Shown: one piece after another, positions 8,288 through 17,439 of the stretch | Numbering within the stretch: the first letter of the stretch is position 1 | Layout of the letters: every line of letters begins with the position of its first letter | Source of the DNA: Bosea sp. 124 | GTDB taxonomy: Bacteria > Pseudomonadota > Alphaproteobacteria > Rhizobiales > Beijerinckiaceae | DNA length: 64,000 nucleotides | NCBI RefSeq assembly: GCF_003046175.1 | Contig: NZ_PZZM01000001.1 | Coordinates: 2,621,001-2,685,000 of the forward strand | Direction: 5' to 3' | The notes under the pieces: model-generated | Database searches by the model: none | What the model saw: the letters and a program-made list of their open reading frames with translations, nothing else | Told to the model about the DNA's origin: nothing | Program-made: the position numbers and the translations under genes

Positions 8288-9055
8288 ATGAAATTCCGCG
8301 ACAGGACGATCCTTGTCACCGGCGCGAGCCGGGGCATCGGGGCTGCGCTCGCCAAGGCCTTCGCCGCCGAGGGCGGGCTGGTGATCGTGAACTACCGGCG
8401 CAGCGAGGCGGCGGCTCAGGCCGTCGTCGAAGCCTGCCGCGCGGCGGGCGGGCAGGCGCTGGCGATTGCGGCCGATGTGACCGTGGCGGATGAGGTCGAG
8501 GCGATGCTGGCGCGCATCGCCGAGGAGGCCGGTCGTCTGGATGCGGTCGTCAACAATGCGTTTGACCCCTATGTCTTCGATCCGGACAATCGGGCGCGCT
8601 TCTGGGAGACGCCGTGGTCGGCCTATCAGGCGCAGGTCGATGGCGCGCTGAAGGCGACCTACAATGTCTGCCAGGCGGCCTTGCCGCTGATGCGACAGCG
8701 GGGCAGGGGGGCGATCGTCAACATCGCGACGGATCTCGTGGCGCGGCCGAGCATCGCCTATCACGACTATACCACCGCCAAGGCCGCGCTGATCGGCTTC
8801 AGCCGCAATCTCGCGGCGGAACTCGGGCCGCTCGGCATCCGGGTCAATTGCGTCGCGCCGGGGCTGGTCTATCCGACCGATGCCAGCGGCAAGACCCGCG
8901 AGGCGGTCAAGGACATGCTGATCGCGCAGACGCCGCTCGGGCGCATCGCGACGGTGGAGGACGTGACGGGGCCGGTGCTCTTCCTCGCCTCCGACTGGAG
9001 CGGCTTCGTCACCGGCCAGACGCTGCATGTCGATGGCGGGCTGGTGATGAGCTAG
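8288..9055 (+). CDS. SDR-family oxidoreductase (FabG-like)
   Basis: This is a 255-residue short-chain dehydrogenase. The N-terminal cofactor motif is TGASRGIG, followed by VVNNAF, the catalytic YTTAK (Tyr-x-x-x-Lys) and the C-terminal GQTLHVDGG. The position usually holding the catalytic Ser, 13 residues before the Tyr, is Thr (IATDLVARPS). It is the last gene of the TPP-riboswitch operon, 10 bases after the binding protein, and its stop overlaps the convergent hydroxylase gene by 4 bases. In this setting it may reduce the aldehyde made by the LuxE/LuxC pair to an alcohol. That role is an inference; generic annotation would be 3-oxoacyl-ACP reductase-like. Confidence 0.88.
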   Translation: MKFRDRTILVTGASRGIGAALAKAFAAEGGLVIVNYRRSEAAAQAVVEACRAAGGQALAIAADVTVADEVEAMLARIAEEAGRLDAVVNNAFDPYVFDPDNRARFWETPWSAYQAQVDGALKATYNVCQAALPLMRQRGRGAIVNIATDLVARPSIAYHDYTTAKAALIGFSRNLAAELGPLGIRVNCVAPGLVYPTDASGKTREAVKDMLIAQTPLGRIATVEDVTGPVLFLASDWSGFVTGQTLHVDGGLVMS

Positions 9056-11445
9056 GATTTTTCGCTCGCCAGGTCCCTGGCCGCCCGCGCATCCCGGATC
9101 GCGCGCCAGATCCGGGCGGGCGTCGCCGGCATGTCGAGATGGGTGACGCCGAGCGGGCGCAGGGCGTCGAGGACGGCGTTCATCACGGTCTGCGGCGCGC
9201 CGATGCAGCCGGCCTGGCCCGAGCCCTTGACGCCGAGCGGGTTCGCCCTGGTCGGCACCTCGACCATTTCCAGATCGAAGAACGGGATGTCGTCAGCGCG
9301 GGGCATGGCGTAGTCCATGAAGGTCGCGCTCAGGAGCTGCCCGGAATCGGGGTCGTAGATCGCCTCCTCCAGCAGCGCCTGGCCGATGCCCTGGGCGAGC
9401 CCGCCATGCACCTGGCTCTCGGTCAGCAGCGGATTGACCAGCGTGCCGTAGTCGTCGACCGCGACATAGCGCTCCAGCGAGATGGCGCCGGTCTCGGGAT
9501 CGATCTCGACCTCTGCGACCTGCGCGCCATTCGGGAAGGTGATGATGTCGCAGACATTGTCGCCATGGCTTTCGAGGCCTGAGCCGGTGCTGTCGCGCAC
9601 ATGCCGGGCAATCGCGAACAGGTCGATCTCTCGCCCGAGCCCGTCCGATCCCGCTGCGGCCTGAAAGCGGCCCTCCCCGAAGGTGAGGTCGTCCGGCCTC
9701 ACCTGCAGCAATTGCGCCGCGACGGGCCGCGCCTTTGCGATCAAATCGTCGGCGGCCATGACCAAAGCGGTGCCGCCGAGATGCAGCGAGCGGGCGCCGC
9801 CATGGCCACCGCCGCGCGGGACGCGGACAGTGTCGCCCTGCACGAGATTGAAGGTCTCGACCGGGAGCCCGAGCCGCGCGGCTGCGACCTGGGCGAAGCT
9901 GGTCTCGTGGCCCTGGCCGTTGGACTGCGTGCCGACCGCCATGTCGATGGTGCCGTCGTTGCGCATGCGCAGCCAGGCTTCCTCATTGGGCTGGCCGCGC
10001 GAGGTCTCGAGGAAGCAGCCAATGCCGAAGCCACGCAGCTTGCCGCGCTTCTTCGCTGCCCTCCTGCGCGCCGGAAGCCCGGCGCGGTCGGCGGCGCGGA
10101 GGACCTTGTCGAGGTTTTCGGGAAAGGTGCCGCAGTCGATCGTGGTGCCGAAGGCGCTGCGATAGGGGAATGTGCGGATGAAGTTGCGCTGGCGCAGCGT
10201 GGCCGGGTCGATCCGGAGTCGATGCGCGGCGGCCTCGATCAGGCGCTCGATCAGGTAATTGGCCTCGGGCTTGCCGGCGCCGCGATAGGCGTCGATCGGC
10301 GCGGTGTTGGTGAAGACGCCGCGGACATCCATGCTCATCGCGGGGATGTCATAGAGCCCGCCCATGGCGGCAGACGGCGCGTTGGTCGAACTTCCCGGGC
10401 CGAGCGAGGAGACGTAGGCGCCGAGATTGGCGATCGTCTCGACGGCGAGCGCGAGGAAGCGGCCGCGCTTGTCGAGCGCCAGTTTCGCCGTGCTGAGATT
10501 GTCGCGACTATGGATGCCGCCGGTGAACTCCTCGATGCGCTCGGCACTCCAGCGCACGGTTGCGCCGAGCCGGCGCGCAGCCCAGAGCACCAGCGCGTGC
10601 TCGGGATAGGTCACGTTCTTCATGCCGAAGCCGCCGCCGACATCGGGGCAGGAGACCTGGATCCTGTCGAGCGGCAGGCCGAACACACCTTCCGCCAGTT
10701 CGCGGCGGATAGCGTGGACCGAGGCACCGCTGATTTCGAGATGGTAGATGCCGCTTTGCAGATCGAAGCGCCCGACGGCGATACGTGGTTCGAGGGCGGC
10801 GGCGACAATGCGGTTGTTGACCAGATCGCAGGTGACGACATGGGCCGCCTTTGCGAAGGCCTTTGCCACCGCCGCCGGATCGCCGCGCCGGAAGCGGAAG
10901 GCGAGATTGCCAGGCGCCTCCGGCCAGAGCTGCGGCGCCTGCGGACCCGGCGCGCTGGCAAGATCGGTGACGGAGGGCAGGACGTCGTAGTCGACGGCGA
11001 TCTGCTCGCAGGCCTCGCGTGCCAGCACCATGCTGTCGGCGACGACGAAGGCGACCGGATCGCCGACATGGCGGACGATGTCACGGGCCAGCGGCAGGCG
11101 CGGAGGCACGATCAGCGGCTCGACTGTCGCGACGACGATGGAGGACGGCAGAGGGCCGAGCCCGCCAAGATCGGCAGCCGTGTAGACGGCGCGCACGCCG
11201 GGCAAGGCCATGGCCGCCGTCGTATCGATCGACAGGATTCGGGCATGGGCATGGGGCGAGCGCAGCACAGCGGCGAACAGCTCGCCTTGCTGCGGCCGGT
11301 CGTCAAGATAATCGCCCTGGCCGGTGAGGAAGCGCTGGTCCTCGCGCCGGCGCAGCGAGCGCGGGTCGCTTGTCGCGGGCAGCGGCGCTGACATGTCCTC
11401 TGCGTTGGAGGCGCTTCGGGCGATCATGCCGTGATTCATCGTCAA
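9052..11445 (-). CDS. Orphan molybdopterin-binding hydroxylase large subunit (xanthine dehydrogenase / CoxL form-II family)
   Basis: This 797-residue protein is a molybdenum hydroxylase large subunit. The a/b-hammerhead domain spans roughly residues 45-160 (YLDDRPQQGELFAAVLRSPHA). The Mo-cofactor domain has CPDVGGGFGMK, the form-II AYRGAGKPE loop (not the CoxL form-I Cys loop) and NGQGHETS. At the site of the catalytic Glu (usual GVKGxGEAG) the sequence is GVKGSGQAGCIG, so Gln replaces Glu. No FAD or 2Fe-2S subunit gene is adjacent on either side. The first 17 residues look non-conserved and Met18 (MSAPLPATSDPRSL) is a possible start. The substrate is unknown and activity may be altered or lost. 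Confidence 0.9.
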   Translation of the reverse strand: MTMNHGMIARSASNAEDMSAPLPATSDPRSLRRREDQRFLTGQGDYLDDRPQQGELFAAVLRSPHAHARILSIDTTAAMALPGVRAVYTAADLGGLGPLPSSIVVATVEPLIVPPRLPLARDIVRHVGDPVAFVVADSMVLAREACEQIAVDYDVLPSVTDLASAPGPQAPQLWPEAPGNLAFRFRRGDPAAVAKAFAKAAHVVTCDLVNNRIVAAALEPRIAVGRFDLQSGIYHLEISGASVHAIRRELAEGVFGLPLDRIQVSCPDVGGGFGMKNVTYPEHALVLWAARRLGATVRWSAERIEEFTGGIHSRDNLSTAKLALDKRGRFLALAVETIANLGAYVSSLGPGSSTNAPSAAMGGLYDIPAMSMDVRGVFTNTAPIDAYRGAGKPEANYLIERLIEAAAHRLRIDPATLRQRNFIRTFPYRSAFGTTIDCGTFPENLDKVLRAADRAGLPARRRAAKKRGKLRGFGIGCFLETSRGQPNEEAWLRMRNDGTIDMAVGTQSNGQGHETSFAQVAAARLGLPVETFNLVQGDTVRVPRGGGHGGARSLHLGGTALVMAADDLIAKARPVAAQLLQVRPDDLTFGEGRFQAAAGSDGLGREIDLFAIARHVRDSTGSGLESHGDNVCDIITFPNGAQVAEVEIDPETGAISLERYVAVDDYGTLVNPLLTESQVHGGLAQGIGQALLEEAIYDPDSGQLLSATFMDYAMPRADDIPFFDLEMVEVPTRANPLGVKGSGQAGCIGAPQTVMNAVLDALRPLGVTHLDMPATPARIWRAIRDARAARDLASEKS

Positions 11446-11626
11446 GCCATTCTCATATCGTCGTTATCGCGCCCGGCCATGGCATGGACGCCGGCCGGAC
11501 CGCTCTCATGCCAGCCGAGATGCCGTCGATGCAAACGGCATGCTGCCTGACCGAGAGTGGGCAGCCGGCAAGAGTACCGCGGGCAGGGGCGATGCGGGCA
11601 ACAGCATCGCAGGCGCATGGGCGGTG

Positions 11627-13252
11627 TCAGTTCCCGGCGGTGAGATAGGCCGCCAACCCGGCGGTCGACGAATCATGCGCGTCCGCTGGTGACTTGCCCT
11701 CGATCACCGGCAGCAGGGCGGTCGCCAGTTCCTTGCCGAGTTCCACGCCCCACTGGTCGAAGGCGTTGATGCCCCAGATCGCGGCCTCGACGAAGACGCG
11801 ATGCTCGTAGAGCGCGATGATGCGGCCGAGCGTGAACGGATCAAGCTTGCGATAGGCGATCGTCACCGAGGGGCGGTTGCCGGGAAAGACCTTGTGGGGG
11901 CCCAGCGCCTCGACCGCATCCAACGCCAGTCCCTGCTTCGCGAGGATGTCGCGCGCCTCCTCCAGCGTGCGGCCCTTCATCAGGGCCTCGCTCTGCGCGA
12001 GGCAGTTGGCGAGCAGCAGGCGGTGATGCTGGGTCAGCTCTGGCTCGTGGCCTTCGGCCGCGACCAGGAATTCGCAGGGCACGGTGTCGGTGCCCTGGTG
12101 CAGGAGCTGGTAGAAGGCGTGCTGGCCGTTGGTGCCGGGCTCGCCCCAGACGAGCGGGCCGCTCGGCCGGGTGACGGGCGAGCCGTCCTTGCGGACGCGC
12201 TTGCCGTTCGATTCCATGTCGAGCTGCTGAAGATAGGCCGGCAGGCGCAGCAGGCGCTGGTCGTAGGGCAGGATGGCGCGGGCCGGATAGCCGCAGACAT
12301 CGCGGTGCCAGAGGCCGACGAGCCCAAGCAGGACCGGCAGGTTGCGGTCGAGTGGGGCCGTGCGGAAATGTTCGTCGAGCGCATGGGCGCCGGCGAGGAA
12401 TTCCCGGAAGTGGGCGGCGCCGATCGCGATCATCACCGGCAGGCCGATGGCCGACCAGACCGAATAGCGCCCGCCGACCCAGTTCCAGAAACCGAAGATG
12501 CGGTCGGGCGCGATGCCGAAAGCGTCGACCTTGTCGAGCGCGGTCGAGACAGCCGCGAAATGCGTCCCTATCGCCGCCTCGCCGAGCGCGCCGGCGATCC
12601 AGCGCCGGGCCGTCGCGGCATTGGTCATGGTCTCGACGGTGGTGAAGGTCTTGGAGGCGACGATCACCAGCGTGCGCGCCGGATCGAGCCGGGCCAGCGT
12701 GTCGGCGATATGGGCGCCGTCGACATTCGAGACGTAATGCAGGCGCGGGCCGTCATGATAGGGCGCGAGCGCCAGCGTCACCATGGCCGGGCCGAGATCG
12801 GAGCCGCCGATGCCGATGTTGATGACGTCGGTGAAGCGGGCGCCGTCGACTGCCGCGATGGTGCCGCTGCGGACGTCTTCGGAGAAGGCCGAGAGCCGGT
12901 CGAGCGTGGCTTGGATCTCGGGCATCACGTTGACGCCATCGACCATGACGCGGCTGTCCGCTGGGGCGCGCAATGCGGTGTGGAGTACGGCGCGCTTTTC
13001 CGTGGTGTTGATCGCCTCGCCGGCAAACATGGCATCGCGCTTGCCGGCGACGTCGCCCGTCTGCGCCAGGCTCAGCAGCAACGCCATCGTCTCGGCCGTG
13101 ACGGCGGTCTTGGAATAGTCGAGCAAGAGGTCGTCGAGGCGGGCCGAGAAGCCGGCGAAGCGGGCCTTATCCTCGGCGAAGAGCGTGCGCAGCTGGCGCT
13201 CTCGTGTCGCTTCGCGATGATCGGCCAGTCGCGCCCAAATCTCATCCTGCAC
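11627..13252 (-). CDS. pgi: Glucose-6-phosphate isomerase
   Basis: It interconverts glucose-6-phosphate and fructose-6-phosphate in the cytoplasm. The protein is about 541 residues, standard for the long bacterial form. The family signatures are present: [17 protein letters not shown], the [19 protein letters not shown] active-site region and the C-terminal [11 protein letters not shown] prefer the GTG at 13250-13252, because AGGAG lies seven bases upstream; the GTG at 13258 is only one base from that site. It stands alone on the minus strand. The 180 bases between its stop and the hydroxylase gene upstream on the left hold nothing I can identify. Confidence 0.97.
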   Translation of the reverse strand: MQDEIWARLADHREATRERQLRTLFAEDKARFAGFSARLDDLLLDYSKTAVTAETMALLLSLAQTGDVAGKRDAMFAGEAINTTEKRAVLHTALRAPADSRVMVDGVNVMPEIQATLDRLSAFSEDVRSGTIAAVDGARFTDVINIGIGGSDLGPAMVTLALAPYHDGPRLHYVSNVDGAHIADTLARLDPARTLVIVASKTFTTVETMTNAATARRWIAGALGEAAIGTHFAAVSTALDKVDAFGIAPDRIFGFWNWVGGRYSVWSAIGLPVMIAIGAAHFREFLAGAHALDEHFRTAPLDRNLPVLLGLVGLWHRDVCGYPARAILPYDQRLLRLPAYLQQLDMESNGKRVRKDGSPVTRPSGPLVWGEPGTNGQHAFYQLLHQGTDTVPCEFLVAAEGHEPELTQHHRLLLANCLAQSEALMKGRTLEEARDILAKQGLALDAVEALGPHKVFPGNRPSVTIAYRKLDPFTLGRIIALYEHRVFVEAAIWGINAFDQWGVELGKELATALLPVIEGKSPADAHDSSTAGLAAYLTAGN

Positions 13253-13384
13253 GATCACGCTCCTGTTCGATGCGACGGGTCGTTGCCACGGCCGCTCCGG
13301 CAGCCCGCGAGGCGGCGGCCGGTTCCAGGCGGGCAGGCGTCAAGGGTGGTCCGCGGGGCTGCTATAATCAACCCCGTCGCGGGT

Positions 13385-14140
13385 TCAGGCGACGCTCAGG
13401 CCTTCGACGCCATGCTTGCGGATCAGCTCGGCAACGAGCCCCGACGCCTTCGCCAGCGCGACGAAGCGGGTCAGCCAGGTGACAGCGCGCGCGGTCTCCG
13501 CATCCGCATTCCGCGCGATGCCGATCGCCTGCTGCACGGCCATGAAGCGGCCGTCGAGGATACGGGAGCCGGGGAGTTGGGCTACATCCGAGATCAGCCG
13601 TGCCCGCAGCCCTGCCAGCGCCTCAAGCTTTTTCTCGCGGAAATCCGACAGCGTTTCGTCCATCGTGGCGGTGCGGACGAGTTCGGCCTTGTGGATGTTG
13701 CGGTCGAGCCAGAGGCCATAGGCCGTCCTGGCCGTGACGGCGATCCGCACGCCCGGCGCATCGACTTCGGCGATGTCGGTCAGCGGGGAGCCCGCCGGCA
13801 CGAGATAGGTCGCCTCGATTTCGGCGTAGGCGGGAGTGAAGGCGATGGTCTCGGCGCGCTGGGGTTCTGCTCCGATCAGGCCGATGTCCCATTCGCCGCG
13901 TGTCGCCGCATCGGCGAGCAAAGCGGGGGACGCGTAGGGCACATAGCGCAGGGCCACGCCGAGATGGTCGGCTATGGCGCGTGCCATGTCGGGCGAGACG
14001 CCGGCCGGCCCGCCATCGGGCGTCCGGGCGGAGACCAGCAGGAAGTTCGACAGGTTGATGCCGGCGCGCAGCGTGCCGCCGGGCGCCAGGCGTTCGCGCA
14101 GGGCCGGGGAGACCGGATCGAGATCGCTGTCAAACCGCAT
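13385..14140 (-). CDS. Type-2 periplasmic-binding-protein-like protein without signal peptide
   Basis: This 251-residue protein has the fold pattern of family-3 solute-binding proteins: GGTLRAGINLSNFLLVS, GVSPDMARAIADHLGV, WDIGLIGAEPQRAETIAFTPAYAEIEATY in parts, and a C-terminal helix ending in LIRKHGVEGLSV. It begins MRFDSDLDPVSPALRERL, with no hydrophobic signal sequence, so it should be cytoplasmic. No ABC permease or ATPase genes adjoin it. It could be an enzyme of the cyclohexadienyl-dehydratase-like group or a cytosolic sensor; I cannot decide. It lies 28 bases downstream of rppH on the same strand. Confidence 0.75.
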   Translation of the reverse strand: MRFDSDLDPVSPALRERLAPGGTLRAGINLSNFLLVSARTPDGGPAGVSPDMARAIADHLGVALRYVPYASPALLADAATRGEWDIGLIGAEPQRAETIAFTPAYAEIEATYLVPAGSPLTDIAEVDAPGVRIAVTARTAYGLWLDRNIHKAELVRTATMDETLSDFREKKLEALAGLRARLISDVAQLPGSRILDGRFMAVQQAIGIARNADAETARAVTWLTRFVALAKASGLVAELIRKHGVEGLSVA

Positions 14141-14168
14141 GTCGGCTTCCTTCGTGGCGCATCCCGCG

Positions 14169-14693
14169 TCAGGCTCCGGCGAAGGGCGCGAACAGCGCCG
14201 CGACCTCGCGATAGACGTCCTGCTTGAACGGGATGATCAGCGCCGGCATCCGGTCGAGCCGTTCCCAGCGCCAGGCGTCGAACTCGGCCTTGTGTCCACC
14301 GGCCGGCGTCTCGATGTCGATCTCGCTGTCGGGGCCGATCAGGCGGAAGGCGAACCATTTCTGTGCCTGGCCGCGCCAGCGGCCCTTCCAGGCTTCCTTG
14401 CCGATGTCGGCGGGCAGATCATAGGCGAGCCAGCCCGGGCTCTCGGCCAGCAGGGCAACGGAGGTGACGTTGGTCTCTTCCTGCAATTCGCGCGTGGCGG
14501 CCTGCAGGGGCATCTCGCCCTTGTCGATTCCGCCCTGGGGCATCTGCCATTCATGACCTTCGGCGACATGCTCCCGGAGGGATTTGTTGGCGCGCCGGCC
14601 GACGAAGACGAGCCCCTGCGCGTTGAACAGTGCCAGCCCGACGCAGGGGCGATAGCCTTCCGGCGGCGCATTGGTCATCGGAGATTCCGTCAT
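14169..14693 (-). CDS. rppH: RNA 5'-pyrophosphohydrolase (Nudix)
   Basis: It removes pyrophosphate from the 5' end of triphosphorylated RNA to start decay. The 174-residue protein has the full Nudix box (GGIDKGEMPLQAATRELQEE in order, Gly and the REx2EE acidic residues intact) and the N-terminal YRPCVGLALFN. WQMPQGGID just before the box is typical of RppH. Its start codon overlaps the stop of the polysaccharide-deacetylase-like gene (ATGA), so the two are coupled in the leftward operon. Confidence 0.93.
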   Translation of the reverse strand: MTESPMTNAPPEGYRPCVGLALFNAQGLVFVGRRANKSLREHVAEGHEWQMPQGGIDKGEMPLQAATRELQEETNVTSVALLAESPGWLAYDLPADIGKEAWKGRWRGQAQKWFAFRLIGPDSEIDIETPAGGHKAEFDAWRWERLDRMPALIIPFKQDVYREVAALFAPFAGA

Positions 14694-15916
14694 CTCAGCG
14701 ATCCGGTCGTCTTCGGGCTGCGCAGGCCGCGCGCTGCGCTCATCGGGACGATCGCCAGCCCCTTGGCTTCGAGCGACTGGGCCCAGCGCGCAATCCGCTC
14801 GATCGAGACGGGCAGGGCGCTGGCGCTGGCGACGGCGACACCATGCTCCCGCGCCAGGGCCTCCAGATTCGCCAGTTCCTTATCGATCGCGTCCGGCCGC
14901 GCCACCGTGTCGATGACGCGGTCAACCTTCATCGCCGGAATCTGCGCGCGTAGCGCGGAGGAGGCCAGCAGGCTGCGGGCGGAGGAGCCGTCATCGACCA
15001 CCATCAGCCCACGCCCGGCGAGTTCGCGCAGGATCGGCGAGAGAGCGCTGTCGTCGGAGGTCAGCCGGCCGCCGAGAAAATTGACGATGCCGACATAGCC
15101 GGTGAAGCGGCCGAGAGCCCAATGCAGCCGGTCGATGTTTTCGGCCGATTTCGGGCCGGTCAGGAGGGTGTGGGGTCCCGGATCGTTGTCGGGATAATCG
15201 AAGGGCTCCATGGGGAGCTGCAGGAAGACCTCGTGCCCCTCGCTACGGGCGCGCTGGACCGTGCGTTCCAATTCCGCACCATAGGGGGCGAAGGCAAGAG
15301 ACACGGCGCCTGGCAGCCTGGTGACCGCGTCGGAGGTGCCGCTCTGGCTGATGCCGAGGCCGCCGACCAGGATGGCGATCCGCCCGGCGATCTTGCCGGC
15401 CGGCGGTGGGCCGGCCGGGCGGGCATAGATCTGCGCCGGTGTCGCGCCGTCGGGGCCGATCTTCGGCAGCAGGCCGTGGCGCGTCCGCTCGACCAGACGG
15501 CTGTCGGGTGCCGGGGCCAGCTTCACCGTCGCCGGGCTGTCGGGAATGGTGATGATGATGGCGCCGGGCGCTTCGGCACCGGGCCGCACGACGTTGACGC
15601 CCGATTCGGTTTCGAGCTGGCGGGCGCTCGACTGGCCGCGCGTCATCTGCGCCGTGTCCGGCTGGGATGCGCCCGGCTGGGAGGTGGCGGGGGCGGATTG
15701 CGGCGATGCCGCGCGCTTCTCGATCTGGGCGGTGGCGATCGGTTCGCCGCCATCGGGGTCGCGGCGGATGGCGACGATCAGAATGATGGAGGCCCAGGCG
15801 AGGCCGACGACGCCGGCGCAGGCGATCACAAGCCAGCGGCCCCATGGCTTGCCATGGGGCGCGGCGCGATCCTGGCCGAGCGGCCGGTTGAGCTCAGTGA
15901 GCGGCGTTCCGGCCAA
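14690..15916 (-). CDS. Divergent polysaccharide deacetylase family protein (YibQ-like)
   Basis: This 408-residue protein has a short cytoplasmic start, one membrane helix (WLVIACAGVVGLAWASIILIV, two halves) and a low-complexity Pro/Ala/Gln linker. From about residue 175 the domain of the divergent polysaccharide deacetylase family begins (RIAILVGGLGISQSGT). Motifs include LPMEPFDYPDNDPGPHTLL and the GLMVVDDGSS segment. The domain should face the periplasm, where relatives sit near envC and ctpA as here. The exact substrate is unknown. It is followed by rppH with an ATGA overlap and preceded by a 179-base gap after ctpA. Confidence 0.85.
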   Translation of the reverse strand: MAGTPLTELNRPLGQDRAAPHGKPWGRWLVIACAGVVGLAWASIILIVAIRRDPDGGEPIATAQIEKRAASPQSAPATSQPGASQPDTAQMTRGQSSARQLETESGVNVVRPGAEAPGAIIITIPDSPATVKLAPAPDSRLVERTRHGLLPKIGPDGATPAQIYARPAGPPPAGKIAGRIAILVGGLGISQSGTSDAVTRLPGAVSLAFAPYGAELERTVQRARSEGHEVFLQLPMEPFDYPDNDPGPHTLLTGPKSAENIDRLHWALGRFTGYVGIVNFLGGRLTSDDSALSPILRELAGRGLMVVDDGSSARSLLASSALRAQIPAMKVDRVIDTVARPDAIDKELANLEALAREHGVAVASASALPVSIERIARWAQSLEAKGLAIVPMSAARGLRSPKTTGSLR

Positions 15917-16095
15917 GCGAAGCCGTCCTCAAGCTTGCGAAGCGGACCCGAATCAGTCGTCCGCAATGCGAGACTTTGTCAGATTCGGATCGAATCAGAC
16001 AGCCTCTCGCTTGCCTCGTCGCCGTTTGCCACTTCGGGAAAACCGATTTCCGGTTTCTTCTGGCAAATTCCGGTCGGGGCGCGCCCGATCCGGCC

Positions 16096-17439
16096 TCAGT
16101 TCGGCTTGGGCGCCTCGGTCGAAGCGGGAGCGGCCGGCGCGGCGGCGTCCTTCTTGACGCCACGGATCTGGTTCAGCGCCGCGATCAACTGGGTGTCCTT
16201 GGTCGGATCGTTGGGGACGTAAGAAGCCGAGCCGGACTGCTCGTCCTTGCCGTCACCGGACTTCAGATGGCCCTTGAGCGAAGCCTCGCCCTTGTTCTCG
16301 GCGAGCTTGTCCTTGAGCTCCGGCGGGATCTCCTGAACGACCTCGATGTCGGGCGTGATGCCCTTGGCCTGGATCGAGGTTCCCGACGGCGTGTAGTAGC
16401 GCGCCGTGGTCAGGCGCAGGCCGCCATTGCCGGCGAGCGGGATTACGGTCTGGACCGAACCCTTGCCGAAGGAGCGCGTGCCCATCACGGTCGCGCGCTT
16501 GTGGTCCTGCAGGGCGCCGGCGACGATCTCGGCGGCCGAGGCCGACGAACCGTTGATCAGCACGACGACAGGCTTGCCCTTGGTCAGGTCGCCCGCCTTG
16601 GCGTTGAAGACCTGCGTCTCCTCGGCATTGCGGCCGCGGGTCGAGACGATCTTGCCGCGCTCGAGGAAGGCGTCGGAGACCAGCACGGACTGGTCGAGAC
16701 GGCCGCCGCGATTGTTGCGCAGGTCGATGACGTAACCCTTGATCTTATCGACGCCGATTTCGGCATTGACCTTGTCGATCCCCTTGCGCAGGCCCTCATA
16801 GGTCTGCTCGCTGAAGGTGCCGATGCGGATATAGCCGACATCCGCCTCGACGCGCTCCTCCACCGCCGGGACGACGATGGTCGTGCGCGTCAGCGTGAAC
16901 TCGAGCGGCTCGGGCTTGCCCGGGCGATCGACCTTGAGCTTGACCTGAGTGTTGATGATGCCGCGCATCTTCTCGACCGCCTGGGTCAGGGACAGGCCCT
17001 TCACCTCGGTGCCGTCGATCTGGCTGATGATGTCGTTGGCGAGGATGCCGGCCTTGAAGGCCGGCGTATCGCGGATGGGCTTGGCGACCTTGAGGACGCC
17101 GTCATCCATCGTCACCTCGATGCCGAGCCCGCCGAACTGGCCGCGCATGTCTGTATCCATGTCGCGGAACGACTTGGAATCGAGATAGGAGGAGTGCGGA
17201 TCGAGCGAGGAGACCATGCCGTTGATGGCGGCCTCGATCAGCTTCTGCTCATCGGGCTTTTCGACATAGTCGGTGCGGATCTTCTCGAAGATGTCACCGA
17301 AAAGGTTCAAGCTGCGATAAACCTCGGCCGACGCCGCGACCGCGCTGGTCGAGGTCAGCAGGCGCGTCTGCGTGACCATGCCGGTCAGGCCCGCGCCGAG
17401 GACGGCTCCGGCGAAAACGAGAGAAACCTTGCGCATCAT
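16096..17439 (-). CDS. ctpA: S41-family C-terminal processing peptidase
   Basis: This is a secreted serine protease of about 447 residues, acting in the periplasm on envelope proteins. It begins MMRKVSLVFAGAVLGAG with a signal anchor. The PDZ domain carries GGLGIEVTMDDGVLKV and SQIDGTEVKGLSL. The catalytic region carries YVIDLRNNRGGRLDQ, the serine in VLINGSSASAAEIVAGALQD and the lysine in GTRSFGKGSVQTV. I reject the longer frame from 17730: the ATG at 17437-17439 overlaps the stop of the envC-like gene (ATGA) and starts the signal sequence. The C-terminus ends in an Ala/Pro-rich tail. The envC-ctpA pair is a usual alphaproteobacterial order. Confidence 0.94.
   Translation of the reverse strand: MMRKVSLVFAGAVLGAGLTGMVTQTRLLTSTSAVAASAEVYRSLNLFGDIFEKIRTDYVEKPDEQKLIEAAINGMVSSLDPHSSYLDSKSFRDMDTDMRGQFGGLGIEVTMDDGVLKVAKPIRDTPAFKAGILANDIISQIDGTEVKGLSLTQAVEKMRGIINTQVKLKVDRPGKPEPLEFTLTRTTIVVPAVEERVEADVGYIRIGTFSEQTYEGLRKGIDKVNAEIGVDKIKGYVIDLRNNRGGRLDQSVLVSDAFLERGKIVSTRGRNAEETQVFNAKAGDLTKGKPVVVLINGSSASAAEIVAGALQDHKRATVMGTRSFGKGSVQTVIPLAGNGGLRLTTARYYTPSGTSIQAKGITPDIEVVQEIPPELKDKLAENKGEASLKGHLKSGDGKDEQSGSASYVPNDPTKDTQLIAALNQIRGVKKDAAAPAAPASTEAPKPN

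Noticed and set aside
9601..11391. 596-codon plus-strand frame opposite the molybdenum hydroxylase
   Set aside because: It has no recognisable motif and the minus strand encodes a well-conserved protein. It is a GC shadow.
13363..13368. Perfect TATAAT on the plus strand
   Set aside because: There is no -35 at 16-18 bases upstream and no plus-strand gene downstream; it lies between two minus-strand genes.
11801..14227. 808-codon plus-strand frame across pgi and its neighbour
   Set aside because: It runs antisense to two conserved genes and their gap and has biased composition with no domains.
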